A DNA stretch of 64,000 bases from Pseudomonas sp. ATCC 13867 (GTDB lineage: Bacteria > Pseudomonadota > Gammaproteobacteria > Pseudomonadales > Pseudomonadaceae): assembly GCF_000349845.1 (NCBI RefSeq), contig NC_020829.1, forward strand, positions 2,046,001 to 2,110,000, written 5' to 3'. Made by a program: the position numbers and the translations under genes. The notes below the pieces were generated by a model that saw only the letters and a list, made by a program, of their open reading frames with translations, did not search any database and was not told the DNA's origin. Positions 26,235 through 38,387 of this stretch are shown here, piece by piece; the first letter of the stretch is position 1; each line of letters begins with the position of its first letter.

Positions 26235-26819
26235 TCAGGCCATGCTGCCGTCGGGCTTGCGGTAGATCGACCGGCGGGGCTGGGCGAAGACCCGGCGCAG
26301 CATGGGTTCGAAGAACTCCAGGGGCAGCACTTCGGCATCCGGATCGAAGGCGGCGGCGTCGTAGCGTGCGCAGAATTCGATGGTCTGTTCGAACTGTGGG
26401 TGGTCCTTGAACTGCTCGCGCAGGTGCCGGTCCAGGCCCAGGTGGTGGAAGAAGTAGTAGCCCTGGAAGATCGCGTGTTTCTCGATCATCCACAGGTTCT
26501 CTTCGCTGACGAAGGGCTTGAGGATGGCCGCGGCGATGTCGGCGTGGTTGAACGAACCCAAGGTGTCGCCGATGTCGTGGAGCAGGGCGCAGACCACGTA
26601 TTCCTCGTCGCGACCGTCGCGGTGAGCCAGGGTGGCGGTCTGCAGCGAGTGGGTCAGGCGGTCCACCGGGAAGCCGCCGAAGTCGCCGTCGAGCAGGCGC
26701 AGGTGGGTGAGGATGCGGTCCGGCAGGAGGGTGGCGTAGTGGGCGAAGTCCTTGGCGATGATCGCCCAGTCTTCGGCGCTGCCGTCTTCCATATGGGTGA
26801 AGTGGGCGCGTGCGTTCAT
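26235..26819 (-). CDS. HD-domain phosphohydrolase-like protein
   Basis: A 194-residue protein with an HD metal-binding domain: first His in VDRLTHSLQTATLAH (near residue 58), the HD pair in ALLHDIGDTLG (near 81), and a later His and Asp (FNHADIAAAIL, EKHAIFQGYYFFHHLG). The HSLQTA/HDIGD arrangement resembles the PhnZ/MIOX-like mixed-valence di-iron oxygenase branch as much as ordinary phosphohydrolases, so activity cannot be assigned. The next unit on the strand is a broken LuxR gene. Substrate unknown. Confidence 0.8.
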   Translation of the reverse strand: MNARAHFTHMEDGSAEDWAIIAKDFAHYATLLPDRILTHLRLLDGDFGGFPVDRLTHSLQTATLAHRDGRDEEYVVCALLHDIGDTLGSFNHADIAAAILKPFVSEENLWMIEKHAIFQGYYFFHHLGLDRHLREQFKDHPQFEQTIEFCARYDAAAFDPDAEVLPLEFFEPMLRRVFAQPRRSIYRKPDGSMA

Positions 26820-26872
26820 CGGGCTGTGCTCTTGTGATTGTTGTGGGAGGGGCTGGATGGCACTGCTCCAGT

Positions 26873-27226
26873 CTAGAAGCCCGGACGGCGCGCGGTAGTG
26901 TCCCCAGGGCGCCAGCGGGGTGTCCCGGTGGGCGCGAATGGCGCGGCATCAGCCGCGCCGATGGCTGGCGAGGCCTTTCGGGGGGTCTGCGGGTCGTGCC
27001 CCAGGGACTGCAGGAACAGCGAGAACAGCTCCGGCTGCGAGGAGATGTCGAGCTTGTTGTACGGGTGGCGGCGGTGGACCTTGATGGTCTCCGGCGAGAT
27101 CGCCAGGCGCTCGGTCATGGCCTTGGAGGAGTAACCCCGCAGGATCAGCCGGGCGATCTCCAGCTCGCGTTCGGAGAGCACGCCGGCGCCGAAGTGGCTC
27201 ACGGCGTCGCGTACCTGCACCGCCAC
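26873..27226 (-). pseudogene. LuxR-type regulator, C-terminal remnant
   Basis: About 117 residues are open from a GTG. They contain an intact LuxR helix-turn-helix (LSERELEIARLILRGYSSKA and ISPETIKVHR) and a variable proline-rich tail. The normal N-terminal sensing domain (150 or more residues) is missing. Reading upstream in frame gives about 30 residues of unremarkable sequence and then the peptide FASKLAPTG, which is simply a translated REP (27331-27356). The sulfate-binding gene begins soon after, leaving no room for the missing half. I read this as a regulator decapitated by a deletion at a REP element. It may still make a DNA-binding fragment. Confidence 0.7.
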
Positions 27227-27330
27227 GCCGGCGTTGAGTGCGGAGCGTCTGCTGGCGGCGTTGCGCGAGGTCGGTTGGAAGGGATGACGCGAGGTATCCT
27301 CCGGACTGCGGCCCGTCGATTGGCCACACC

Positions 27331-27411
27331 CTGTAGGAGCGAGCTTGCTCGCGAACGGATTTCCCGGCCGCTCTGGAGTGGGGCGGGTTTGCGAGCAAGC
27401 TCGCTCCTACG
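27331..27411. repeat. REP pair (type B)
   Basis: TGTAGGAGCGAGCTTGCTCG (from 27332) and TTGCGAGCAAGCTCGCTCCT (from 27389), inverted. The first copy abuts the truncated LuxR gene. Confidence 0.9.
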
Positions 27412-27423
27412 AAAGGCAATAAA

Positions 27424-27454
27424 AAAGCCGGAGCTGCTGAGCAGCTCCGGCTTT
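27424..27454 (-). terminator. Terminator of the sulfate-binding protein gene
   Basis: AAAGCCGGAGCTGC, loop TGA, GCAGCTCCGGCTTT. On the minus strand it is followed by TTTTATTG, suiting leftward transcription from the gene at 27550-28548. Confidence 0.9.
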
Positions 27455-27462
27455 CGTGTTTT

Positions 27463-27537
27463 TGTAGGAGCGGACTTTGTCCGCGATGGGGCGAACGCTG
27501 GCCTTGGGCCGGATCGCGGACGGAGGGCGCTCCTACG
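27463..27537. repeat. REP pair (GCGGAC type)
   Basis: TGTAGGAGCGGACTTTGTCC (from 27463) and ATCGCGGACGGAGGGCGCTC (from 27513) form an inverted pair between the terminator and the 3' end of the sulfate-binding gene. Confidence 0.85.
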
Positions 27538-27549
27538 TCATGCCCCGGA

Positions 27550-28548
27550 TCAGTTCGGGGTGTAGATCTGGTCGAACACACCACCGTCGGCGAAGTGGGT
27601 CTTCTGCACGGTACGCCAGTCGCCGAAGGTCTTCTCCACCGAGAAGAAGTCCACTTTCGGGAAGCGGTCGGAGAACTTGGCGAGGATTTCCGGGTTGCGC
27701 GGGCGCAGGTAGTTGTTCGCCGCGATGGTCTGGCCCTCGTCGGACCACAGGTACTTCAGGTAGGCCTCGGCCTGTGCGCGAGAGCCTTTCTTGTCGACCA
27801 CCTTGTCCACCACGGTCACCGGTGGCTCGGCTTCGGCGGATACGCTCGGGTAGACCACTTCGAAGCCGCCACGGCCAAATTCGCGGGCGATCATCTCGGC
27901 TTCGTTCTCGAAGGTGATCAGCACGTCGCCGATCTGGTTCTGCATGAAGGTGGTGGTCGCCGCGCGGCCGCCGGTGTCCAGCACCGGTACGTGCTTGAAC
28001 AGCTGGGCGACGAATTCCTTGGCCTTGGCTTCATCGGCGCCGTGTTTCTGCGCGTAGCCCCAGGCGGAGAGGTAGGTGTAGCGGCCGTTGCCGGAAGTCT
28101 TCGGGTTTGGCACCACGACCTGCACGCCGTCCTTGATCAGGTCCGGCCAGTCCTTCAGGGCCTTGGGGTTGCCTTTGCGCACGATGAACACGGTGGCGGA
28201 GGTGAAGGGCGCGCTGTTGTTGGGCAGGCGTGCGGACCAGTCCTTGGGCACCAGGCCGCCGTTGTCGGCCAGGGCGTCGATGTCGGTGGCCTGGTTCATG
28301 GTGATGACGTCGGCCGGCAGGCCGTCGATGACCGCGCGAGCCTGTTTGCTGGAGCCGCCGTGGGACATCTGGATGACGATGTTCTCGCCTTTCTCCGCCT
28401 GCCAATGTTTCTGGAAGGCGGCGTTGTAGTCCTTGTAGAAATCGCGCATCACGTCGTAGGAGACGTTGAGCAGCGGCTGGGCGGCCTGGGCTGCGGAGGC
28501 CAGGGCGAGGCCGGCGGCGAGCAGCGAGGCGCTGAACAGTCGTTTCAC
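27550..28548 (-). CDS. cysP: Sulfate ABC transporter substrate-binding protein
   Basis: A 332-residue periplasmic protein that binds sulfate or thiosulfate for the CysTWA importer. A signal peptide (LFSASLLAAGLALASAAQA) precedes AQPLLNVSYDVMRDFYKDYN, the family start. Further hallmarks are QMSHGGSSKQARAVIDGL, TMNQATDIDALAD and NPKTSGNGRYTYLSAWGYA. No permease or ATPase genes are near, so it is an orphan binding protein that must share a transporter encoded elsewhere. The name cysP rather than sbp rests on its nearness to pykF, as for PA1493 (from memory); it could be called Sbp. Confidence 0.93.
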   Translation of the reverse strand: MKRLFSASLLAAGLALASAAQAAQPLLNVSYDVMRDFYKDYNAAFQKHWQAEKGENIVIQMSHGGSSKQARAVIDGLPADVITMNQATDIDALADNGGLVPKDWSARLPNNSAPFTSATVFIVRKGNPKALKDWPDLIKDGVQVVVPNPKTSGNGRYTYLSAWGYAQKHGADEAKAKEFVAQLFKHVPVLDTGGRAATTTFMQNQIGDVLITFENEAEMIAREFGRGGFEVVYPSVSAEAEPPVTVVDKVVDKKGSRAQAEAYLKYLWSDEGQTIAANNYLRPRNPEILAKFSDRFPKVDFFSVEKTFGDWRTVQKTHFADGGVFDQIYTPN

Positions 28549-28717
28549 AATCCGATCCTTTTGGCAGTGTTGTTGGGGGTGAATTATGCCGTCGGGTTAT
28601 ATGCCGATTAAATACTTAAAGGCTATTTGCTTATTCATCCGCGCATGCGGGCAGCCGGAATGTGCAGCGTCATCAGGCTGCCGGACAGGGCGCGGATCGA
28701 AAATCGGGGAGGAATGA

Positions 28718-28745
28718 CGGGACGGCGGGGTGCTCCGCCGTCCCG
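28718..28745 (-). terminator. Stem-loop after sstT
   Basis: CGGGACGGCGG (28718-28728) pairs perfectly with CCGCCGTCCCG (28735-28745), 8 bases beyond the sstT stop. The T run is weak (TCATTCCTCC). Confidence 0.65.
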
Positions 28746-28752
28746 GCCGGGG

Positions 28753-29997
28753 TCAGGCGCGTTCGCCGGCCTCGGGGCTGTCGGTGTCGCCTTCGGCCAT
28801 GCAGGCCGCGGCGGTGAACAGCACGTCGGTGGAGGAGTTCAGCGCGGTTTCCGCCGAATCCTGGAGGATGCCGATGATGAAGCCGACCGCCACCACCTGC
28901 ATCGCCACCTCGCTGGAGATGCCGAACAGGCCGCAGGCCAGCGGGATCAGCAGCAGCGAACCGCCGGCCACGCCGGAGGCGCCGCAGGCGCAGATCGAGG
29001 CGACCATGCTGAGCAGGATGGCGGTGGGCAGGTCCACGGCGATGCCGAGGGTGTGCACCGCCGCCAGGGTCAGCACGCTGATGGTGATGGCCGCGCCGGC
29101 CATGTTGATGGTGGCGCCCAGCGGGATCGACACCGAGTAGGTGTCTTCATGCAGGCCCAGGCGCTCGCACAGTTGCAGGTTGACCGGGATGTTGGCCGCC
29201 GAGCTGCGGGTGAAGAAGGCGGTGATGCCGCTCTCGCGCAGGCAGGTGAGCACCAGCGGGTAGGGGTTGCGGCGGATCTTGCTGAAGACGATCAGCGGGT
29301 TCACCACCAGTGCCACGAACAGCATGCAGCCCAGCAGCACGGCCAGCAGGTGCAGGTAGCCGAGCAGCGCGTCGAAGCCGGATTCGGCGAGGGTGTTGGC
29401 TACCAGGCCGAAGATGCCCAGCGGGGCGAAGGCGATTACCACGCGGACGATCAGGGTCACGCCGCTGGCCATGTCCTCGAGCAGGTCGCGGGTGCTCTGC
29501 CGCGCGTGTCGCAGGGCGATCCCCAGGCCGATGGCCCAGGCCAGGATGGCGATGAAGTCCGCCTCCAGCAGTGCCTTCACCGGGTTGGTGGTGATGCTGA
29601 ACAGCAGCGCGCGCAGGACTTCCCCGATACCGCCGGGAGGCGTCAGTTCGCTGGTGGGGGCGTGCAGCACCAGGTTGGAGGGGAAGGCGAAGCTGGCAAT
29701 CACCGCGACCACCGCGGCGGAAAAGGTGCCGATCAGGTACAGCAGCAGGATCGGCCGGATATGCGTGCGTTGGCCTTGCTTGTGGTTGGCGATGGAGGAC
29801 ATCACCAGCACCAGTACGAGTACCGGTGCGACGGCTTTCAGGGCCGAGATGAACAGGCTGCCGAGCAGGCCGACGGCCTTGGCCGCCTCCGGCGACAGGA
29901 GCGCCAGGGCAATGCCGGCGAGCATCCCGATGAAAATCCGCATGACCAGGCTGGTGTGCTTGAGTCGTTGCAGGAAGGTGGGGGCTGGAAGAGTCAT
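28753..29997 (-). CDS. sstT: Serine/threonine:Na+ symporter
   Basis: A 414-residue DAACS-family transporter, the same length as E. coli SstT. It begins [20 protein letters not shown]; the ATG at 29997 aligns with the E. coli start, whereas upstream codons do not. Signatures: [20 protein letters not shown] (serine-rich loop), [19 protein letters not shown] and [20 protein letters not shown]. It imports serine and threonine with sodium ions. It stands alone; no strong ribosome binding site is visible. Confidence 0.94.
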   Translation of the reverse strand: MTLPAPTFLQRLKHTSLVMRIFIGMLAGIALALLSPEAAKAVGLLGSLFISALKAVAPVLVLVLVMSSIANHKQGQRTHIRPILLLYLIGTFSAAVVAVIASFAFPSNLVLHAPTSELTPPGGIGEVLRALLFSITTNPVKALLEADFIAILAWAIGLGIALRHARQSTRDLLEDMASGVTLIVRVVIAFAPLGIFGLVANTLAESGFDALLGYLHLLAVLLGCMLFVALVVNPLIVFSKIRRNPYPLVLTCLRESGITAFFTRSSAANIPVNLQLCERLGLHEDTYSVSIPLGATINMAGAAITISVLTLAAVHTLGIAVDLPTAILLSMVASICACGASGVAGGSLLLIPLACGLFGISSEVAMQVVAVGFIIGILQDSAETALNSSTDVLFTAAACMAEGDTDSPEAGERA

Positions 29998-30380
29998 GAC
30001 ATCGTTCGCTGCGTTGGAATGGGATCGCACCCGCTACCGGGTACGGAAGGGGGCGAATTATGCCGTCTGCGATGGGGAAATGCGCGGTTACCCGTCGATT
30101 GAGCGGCCAGCGTCCGTTCTGGCAGGCATCGGGGCGCAGTCTGGACGCCTGCACGCGGACCGGTATTGATCCATGACGGTCGCCGCGTGAATCGCGCCGG
30201 GCCCAGCCCGGTTCGCGGAATGCCCCCGGGACCCGGATCGATATCGGCGACCGGCAGCACCGTGCCGCGCGTGGTCATCTGGAAGTTGTCCCCGGCATGG
30301 GCCGGGTAGCCGTTACCCGGTGCCTGGTATTTCACGAAATGCGTGGCCGCGATCCCTCGCTGAAGGAGGTGGCCGGCTGA
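29998..30380. other. Intergenic region upstream of sstT without an assignable gene
   Basis: This 383-base gap should hold the sstT promoter. One minus-strand frame across about 30370-30160 reads HFVKYQAPGNGYPAHAGDNF and continues RGTVLPVADIDPGPGG, which looks more protein-like than random GC-rich shadow, but it has no good start signal and I recognise no family. It may be the tail of a lost gene. Otherwise nothing is supported here. Confidence 0.35.
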
Positions 30381-31283
30381 CTATGGACGCGGCCCGACCT
30401 TTTCCGTGGGCGGGTTACGCAGCAGCACCGACAGCAGGCGCTGCCCCAGGATCACCAGCCAGCAGGCGAAGATGAAGGGCGCGGTGAAGGCCGGTAGGCC
30501 GATCAGCGCGAAGCCGGGCTGCAGCAGCACGGCGAGCAGGATGCCGCACAGCGGCGCCAGCGGAGCGCGGTAGCGCGGCGACAGGGCGATGCCGGCCAGC
30601 GCGCCGTTCAGGCCGAGCAGGCCGGCTTGCGTGGAGGCGGCCGGCAGCCCGAACAGCGGTGCGATCAGCAGGGCGCTGGCGGCACCGGCCAGGGCCCAGA
30701 AGGCAGCGCGACGGTCGGCCAGCAGCAGGCCGAGGGCGATGGTCAGGCCGGCCAGCGGTTCGCCGAGGAAGATCACTTCGCCAAAGCCCAGCACCGTGGA
30801 GTCCAGGTAAGGATTGACCAGATTGCAGGATAGGCAACCCAGCCCCGTCGCGGGCGCCAGCCCGATGGTCTTGCCCAGCGCCGCGCTGATCCAGCCCGGC
30901 AGCACGAAGGCCAGCGTATAGGCCGGCAGGCCGAAGCGCAGGCGCGACTGGCGCAGCAGCCCGGCCTGCAGCGCCACGGAACCGAGGATGGCCGCGACGC
31001 AGAGCGCCAGCATCGCCGGCGACCACTGGAACAGGAAGGGCAGCAGCAGGCCGACGAGAATCGGGTTGTAGTCGTGCAGGCCGGCGTCGATGTCCGCCTG
31101 CGCTACGCGCAGGAAGCGCGCGGCGAGCGGGCCGAGCAGGGCACCGAGGAGCGCGCCGGGCAACAGGCGCGGCGCCGACCAGGCGATGCTGAGCAGCAGG
31201 ATCAGGCCGAAGCGGGCATCGGCCTGCAGGTAGATCTGACCGAATCCGATCAGCCGGGTACGAGCGAACTGAATGAGTGGCAT
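30381..31283 (-). CDS. Urea transporter
   Basis: A 300-residue UT-family channel. It is almost entirely hydrophobic, with repeated halves that carry the characteristic LPAYTLAFVLPGWI, NLVNPYLDSTVLGFGEVIFL and GLLGLNGALAGIAL segments; the family fold is two pseudo-symmetric repeats around a urea pore. The ATG at 31283 (MPLIQFARTRLIGFGQIYLQ) is chosen because the frame upstream is unlike the family. No urease genes are near. Its place beside the glyoxylate operon fits ureide catabolism, which yields both glyoxylate and urea; that link is an inference. A terminator separates it from pykF. Confidence 0.87.
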   Translation of the reverse strand: MPLIQFARTRLIGFGQIYLQADARFGLILLLSIAWSAPRLLPGALLGALLGPLAARFLRVAQADIDAGLHDYNPILVGLLLPFLFQWSPAMLALCVAAILGSVALQAGLLRQSRLRFGLPAYTLAFVLPGWISAALGKTIGLAPATGLGCLSCNLVNPYLDSTVLGFGEVIFLGEPLAGLTIALGLLLADRRAAFWALAGAASALLIAPLFGLPAASTQAGLLGLNGALAGIALSPRYRAPLAPLCGILLAVLLQPGFALIGLPAFTAPFIFACWLVILGQRLLSVLLRNPPTEKVGPRP

Positions 31284-31408
31284 GGTGCTACAGGGTGGTT
31301 GGAAACTGGGGCTCGGTTGCGTCTCGGGCCGGGCGCGTCGAGGCGGCGCAACGTAGAGCATCTTGTGACGCCGGCATACGGGGCCGCGCCATACGGTTGA
31401 AAAGAAAA

Positions 31409-31441
31409 GAGGCTGTCGGCGGGGTAGCCGCTGACAGCCTC
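31409..31441 (-). terminator. Terminator of the gcl-hyi-glxR-ttuD-pykF operon
   Basis: GAGGCTGTC (31409-31417) pairs with GACAGCCTC (31433-31441). Read leftward, the stem is followed by TTTTCTTTTC. It lies 270 bases after pykF. Confidence 0.8.
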
Positions 31442-31530
31442 GAAATTCCATGACCAGCATTGGGAGTTGCTGCGTGGGGGTCATGGACCGACAAGCATTC
31501 GGTGCTCAAGTATTCAATAGCAAGGTCAAA

Positions 31531-31580
31531 CCCGGACGGACGGGGACGCGGCCCCGTATTCCCGGCCCCGTCCGTCCGGG
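31531..31580. repeat. Perfect 15-bp inverted repeat
   Basis: CCCGGACGGACGGGG (31531-31545) and CCCCGTCCGTCCGGG (31566-31580) flank a 20-base GC-rich loop. It lies between pykF and the downstream terminator and does not match the REP families. It would form a very stable stem in the 3' transcript. Confidence 0.8.
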
Positions 31581-31663
31581 AGTGACTCGGTGCGGAGGCA
31601 CGCTTGCAGCTGCGTGGCTCCTGAACTCGGTGTTTCTCCTGTCAGCCAGTTCCCTTCAACCCG

Positions 31664-31697
31664 CTCCTCTCCCGAGGGAGAGGGCTGGGGTGAGGGC
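31664..31697. repeat. CTCTCCC-type interspersed repeat
   Basis: CTCCTCTCCCGAGGGAGAGG followed by GCTGGGGTGAGGG, the reverse orientation of the copy at 3753-3788. It lies just downstream of the pykF stop. Confidence 0.75.
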
Positions 31698-31710
31698 GCT
31701 CTTCCAACGC

Positions 31711-33130
31711 TTAACCTTCCAGCGCCGGTGCGACAGTCTCGATGCGCAGCATGTTGGTGCTGCCCGGCTGGCCGAAGGGTACGCCGGCGGTGATCACCAC
31801 GGTGTCGCCACGGCGCGCCATGCGCTGGGCCAGGGCGATGTCCAGGGCGGTGGAGCAGATCTCGTCGACATGGGCGAGCTGGGCGTTGACCACCGAATGG
31901 ACGCCCCAGGCCACGGTCAGGCGGCGGGCGGACTTGAGCTGCGGCGTCAGGCTGAGGATCGGTGCCTTGGGCCGTTCGCGGGAGGCACGCAGGGTCGAGG
32001 CGCCCGACTCGGTGTAGTTCACCAGCACCGCGACCGGCAGGATGCGGCTGATCCGGCGGATCGCGCAGCTGATGGCGTCGGAGACGGTGGCGTCCGGCTC
32101 CGGGCGGTTGAGTTCGAGCTGGCCCTGGTAGTCCGGTTCGGCTTCCACCTGGCGGATGATCTTCGCCATCATTTCCACCGCTTCACGCGGGTACTGTCCG
32201 GAGGCACTTTCGGCGCTGAGCATCACGCAGTCGGCGCCCTCGCTGACGGCGTTGGCGACGTCGGTCACCTCGGCGCGGGTCGGCGCCGGGGAGAAACGCA
32301 TGGATTCGAGCATCTGGGTTGCCACCACCACCGGGCGGCCGAGCTGGCGACAGACCTGGATGATGCGCTTCTGGATACCCGGCACGCTCTCGGCCGGCAT
32401 TTCCACGCCCAGGTCGCCACGGGCGACCATGATGGCGTCGGCCAGGCGGGCGATGGCTTCGATGGACTGCACCGCCGACGGCTTCTCGATCTTGGCCATG
32501 AGGAAGGCCTTGTCGCCGATCAGCGCGCGGGCTTCCTCGATGTCTTCTGGACGCTGCACGAAGGACAGTGCGACCCAGTCCACGCCCAGTTCCAGGCCGA
32601 ACTCGAGGTCACGGCGGTCTTTGGCGGTCAGCGGGCTGAGCTTGAGCACGGCTTCGGGCACATTGACGCCCTTGCGGTCGGACAGCTCGCCGCTGTTCAT
32701 CACGCGGGTCTCGATGGCATCGCTGTGGGCGTTGACCACCTGCAGGCGGATCTTGCCATCGTCCAGCAGCAGGCTCATGCCCGGCTCCAGCGCCTGGATG
32801 ATTTCCGGGTGGGGCAGGTTGACGCGCTTGTCGTCGCCCGGCACGTCGCTGAGGTCCAGGGTGAAGCTCTGGCCCTTTTCCAGCTGCACCGCGCCCTCGG
32901 CGAAGCGGCCGACGCGCAGTTTCGGGCCCTGCAGGTCCATCAGGATGCCGATGGGGTAGTTCAGCTCGGCTTCCACTTCGCGGACCCAGGCGAAACGCTG
33001 GGCGTGGTCGCCGTACTCGCCGTGGCTGAAGTTCAGGCGGAACAGGTTGGCGCCGGCTTCCACCAGGGCGCGGATGTCGTCGCGGCTTTTGATCGCCGGG
33101 CCCAGGGTGGCGAGGATCTTTACTTTTTTA

Positions 33131-33141
<11 letters not shown>
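31711..33141 (-). CDS. pykF: Pyruvate kinase
   Basis: A 476-residue enzyme that converts phosphoenolpyruvate and ADP to pyruvate and ATP. Motifs: KVKILATLGPA, LFRLNFSHGEYGDH, MDLQGPKLRVGRF, the active-site signature LMAKIEKPSAVQ, and MVARGDLGVEMP. It is the last gene of the glyoxylate operon: 2-phosphoglycerate or glycerate made by the upstream enzymes enters lower glycolysis here. Its start overlaps the ttuD stop by 11 bases, implying translational coupling. The order matches PA1498. Confidence 0.96.
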
Positions 33142-34402
<1,261 letters not shown>

Positions 34403-34607
34403 GACGGGGCTCCCGTGATTCTTGTTGTGGTGTATCCATGACTCAGGCTTCTGCGGGGCAGAAGGTTCTCTGCGCGCAGAAGACTCAGCGATGGATTCGA
34501 ACGCCCCGGCCGGCGAGGCCGTGATTCCCTCCGGCCGGGTGTTCGAGTCGCTTTGCAGCGTGACGGGCGACGTCACTCCCATAACTTCGCCTGTCACTTT
34601 GCTCTGT

Positions 34608-34690
34608 GGCGGATAACGCCTTTGGCGTTATGCGCCCTACGTTGACGTACCTCGTAGGGCGCATGAAGCGGAACGCTTCATCCGCCGATT
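34608..34690. repeat. REP pair (type A) between glxR and ttuD
   Basis: GGCGGATAACGCCTTTGGCG continuing to TTATGCGCCCTACG (34608-34641), then CGTAGGGCGCATGAAGCGGA continuing to TCATCCGCCG (34653-34688), inverted. They match the RAYT-flanking family. They lie inside the operon and could lower expression of ttuD and pykF relative to the genes before them. Confidence 0.9.
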
Positions 34691-34691
34691 C

Positions 34692-35582
34692 TCAGTCCTT
34701 GCGGATCGAGAAGTTGGCCATGTGCTCCAGGCCCTTGATCAGGCCGGAGTGGTCCCAGTTGCTGCCGCCGATGGCCGCGCAGGTGCTGAACACTTGCTGG
34801 GCGTTGGCGGTGTTGGGCAGGTTCAGGCCCAGTTCGCGCGCGCCGGCCAGGGCCAGGTTGAGGTCCTTCTGGTGCAGGCTGATGCGGAAGCCCGGGTCGA
34901 AGGTGCCCTTGACCATGCGCTCGCCGTGTACCTCGAGGATGCGCGAGGAGGCGAAGCCGCCCATCAGCGCTTCACGCACCTTGGCCGGATCGGCGCCGTT
35001 CTTGGCGGCGAACAGCAGGGCTTCGGCGACGGCCTGGATGTTCAGGGCGACGATGATCTGGTTGGCCACCTTGGCGGTCTGGCCATCGCCATTGCCGCCG
35101 ACGCGGGTGATGTTCTTGCCCATGGCCTGGAACAGCGGCAGGGCGCGTTCGAAGGTGTTCGGGCAGCCGCCGACCATGATGCTCAGGGAAGCGGCCTTGG
35201 CGCCGACTTCACCGCCGGAAACCGGGGCGTCCAGGTACTGTGCGCCAGTGGCCTTGATCTTCTCGGCGAAGGTCTTGGTGGCGGTGGGGGAGATCGAGCT
35301 CATGTCGATCACCACCTTGTTCGGGCCTACGCCTTCGGCGATGCCATCCTTGCGGAACAGGACGTCTTCGACCTGCGGGGTGTCCGGGACCATCACGATG
35401 ATGAACTCGGCTTCCTGGGCGACTTCCTTGGGGTTGGCCAGGGCGACGGCGCCGCCGCTGGCCAGCTCGGCGGGAGCGGCATCGTGGTGGGTGGAAACGA
35501 AGATCTGGTGACCCGCTTTCTGCAGGTTCAGTGCCATGGGCAGGCCCATGATGCCGGTGCCGATGAATCCGATTTTGGCCAT
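34692..35582 (-). CDS. glxR: Tartronate semialdehyde reductase
   Basis: A 296-residue beta-hydroxyacid dehydrogenase that reduces tartronate semialdehyde to D-glycerate with NAD(P)H. The Rossmann motif is KIGFIGTGIMGLPMALNL at the N-terminus; substrate-binding DAPVSGGEVGAKAASL and the catalytic Lys in GQTAKVANQI (near residue 170) are present. AGGAG precedes the ATG. It lies between hyi (70-base gap) and ttuD. Confidence 0.96.
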   Translation of the reverse strand: MAKIGFIGTGIMGLPMALNLQKAGHQIFVSTHHDAAPAELASGGAVALANPKEVAQEAEFIIVMVPDTPQVEDVLFRKDGIAEGVGPNKVVIDMSSISPTATKTFAEKIKATGAQYLDAPVSGGEVGAKAASLSIMVGGCPNTFERALPLFQAMGKNITRVGGNGDGQTAKVANQIIVALNIQAVAEALLFAAKNGADPAKVREALMGGFASSRILEVHGERMVKGTFDPGFRISLHQKDLNLALAGARELGLNLPNTANAQQVFSTCAAIGGSNWDHSGLIKGLEHMANFSIRKD

Positions 35583-35652
35583 GAGGAATTCTCCTGGTTG
35601 TTCTTGTTGGGCTGACTGGCGCGGTGCGTACCCACCGCGCCTGCGAGCGGAA

Positions 35653-36435
35653 TCAGATGACGTTGTGGCTCTTCAGCCAGCCGAGGCCGGCTTCGGTGGT
35701 GGTCTTGGGCTTGTATTCGCAGCCGATCCAGCCCTGGTAGCCGATGCGGTCCAGGTGCTCGAACAGGAAGCGGTAGTTGATCTCGCCGGTGCCCGGCTCG
35801 TGGCGGCCGGGGTTGTCGGCCAACTGCACGTGGTTGATCGAGGCGAGGTTCTTCTCGAGGGTCCGCGCCAGGTCACCTTCCATGATCTGCATGTGGTAGA
35901 TGTCGTACTGCAGGAACAGGTTGGCGCTGCCGACCTTCTCGCGGATGTCCTGGGCCTGCTTCGTGGTCTGCAGGTAGAAGCCGGGAATGTCGATCGTGTT
36001 GATCATTTCCATGACCAGCTTGATGCCCGCGGCTTCGAGCTTGCCCGCCGCGTACTCCAGGTTGTTCAGGAAGGTGTTCTCGATGGTGGCGCAGTCATGA
36101 TCCTGCGGGCGGATGCCGGCTAGACAGTTGACCTGCTTGTTGCCCAGCACCTTGGCGTAGGCGATGGCCTTGTCCACACCGGCGCGGAATTCCTCGACGC
36201 GATCCGGGTGGCAGGCGATACCGCGCTCGCCCTTGGCCCAGTCGCCGGCGGGCAGGTTGAACAGCACTTGTTCCAGCTTGTTGGCGTCCAGGCGGGCCTT
36301 GATCACCTCGGCCTCGACGTCATAGGGGAAGAGGTACTCGACACCGCTGAAGCCGGCCTTGGCGGCGGCGTCGAAACGGTCGAGGAAGTCCACCTCGGTG
36401 AACAGCATGGACAGGTTGGCGCAGAAACGGGGCAT
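35653..36435 (-). CDS. hyi: Hydroxypyruvate isomerase
   Basis: A 260-residue TIM-barrel enzyme of the AP-endonuclease-2 superfamily that interconverts hydroxypyruvate and tartronate semialdehyde. Family features: FCANLSMLFTEVDFLDRFDA, the metal-binding Glu in LVMEMINTIDIPGFYL, LQYDIYHMQIMEGDL and HVQLADNPGRHEPGTGEINY. AGGAG precedes the ATG. Second gene of the operon. Confidence 0.96.
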   Translation of the reverse strand: MPRFCANLSMLFTEVDFLDRFDAAAKAGFSGVEYLFPYDVEAEVIKARLDANKLEQVLFNLPAGDWAKGERGIACHPDRVEEFRAGVDKAIAYAKVLGNKQVNCLAGIRPQDHDCATIENTFLNNLEYAAGKLEAAGIKLVMEMINTIDIPGFYLQTTKQAQDIREKVGSANLFLQYDIYHMQIMEGDLARTLEKNLASINHVQLADNPGRHEPGTGEINYRFLFEHLDRIGYQGWIGCEYKPKTTTEAGLGWLKSHNVI

Positions 36436-36469
36436 TGTGTGACTCCTTGATGGCGTGTTGCTCGAACAG

Positions 36470-36500
36470 CCCCCTCTCGCAAGGAGAGGGTCAGGGGAGA
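36470..36500. repeat. CTCTCCC-type interspersed repeat
   Basis: CCCCTCTCGCAAGGAGAGGG followed by TCAGGGGAGA, in the gap between gcl and hyi. Third copy of this family in the window. Confidence 0.75.
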
Positions 36501-36528
36501 GGGCCTTGCGGCGCCTCTCCCACGGGGA

Positions 36529-38304
<1,776 letters not shown>

Positions 38305-38330
38305 ATTTTGTTCCTCGGTTCTTATACTGA

Positions 38331-38340
38331 TTGTGTACAA
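38331..38340. promoter_or_regulatory. Putative operator 1 (TTGTGTACAA)
   Basis: Palindrome TTGTGTACAA, one mismatch, 27 bases upstream of gcl. Member of a set with sites at 38388, 38488 and 40021. Confidence 0.55.
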
Positions 38341-38387
38341 AAGTTGAGGCGATTCTAGGCAGGCTCTGTTGCGAAGGTCAAGACGGG

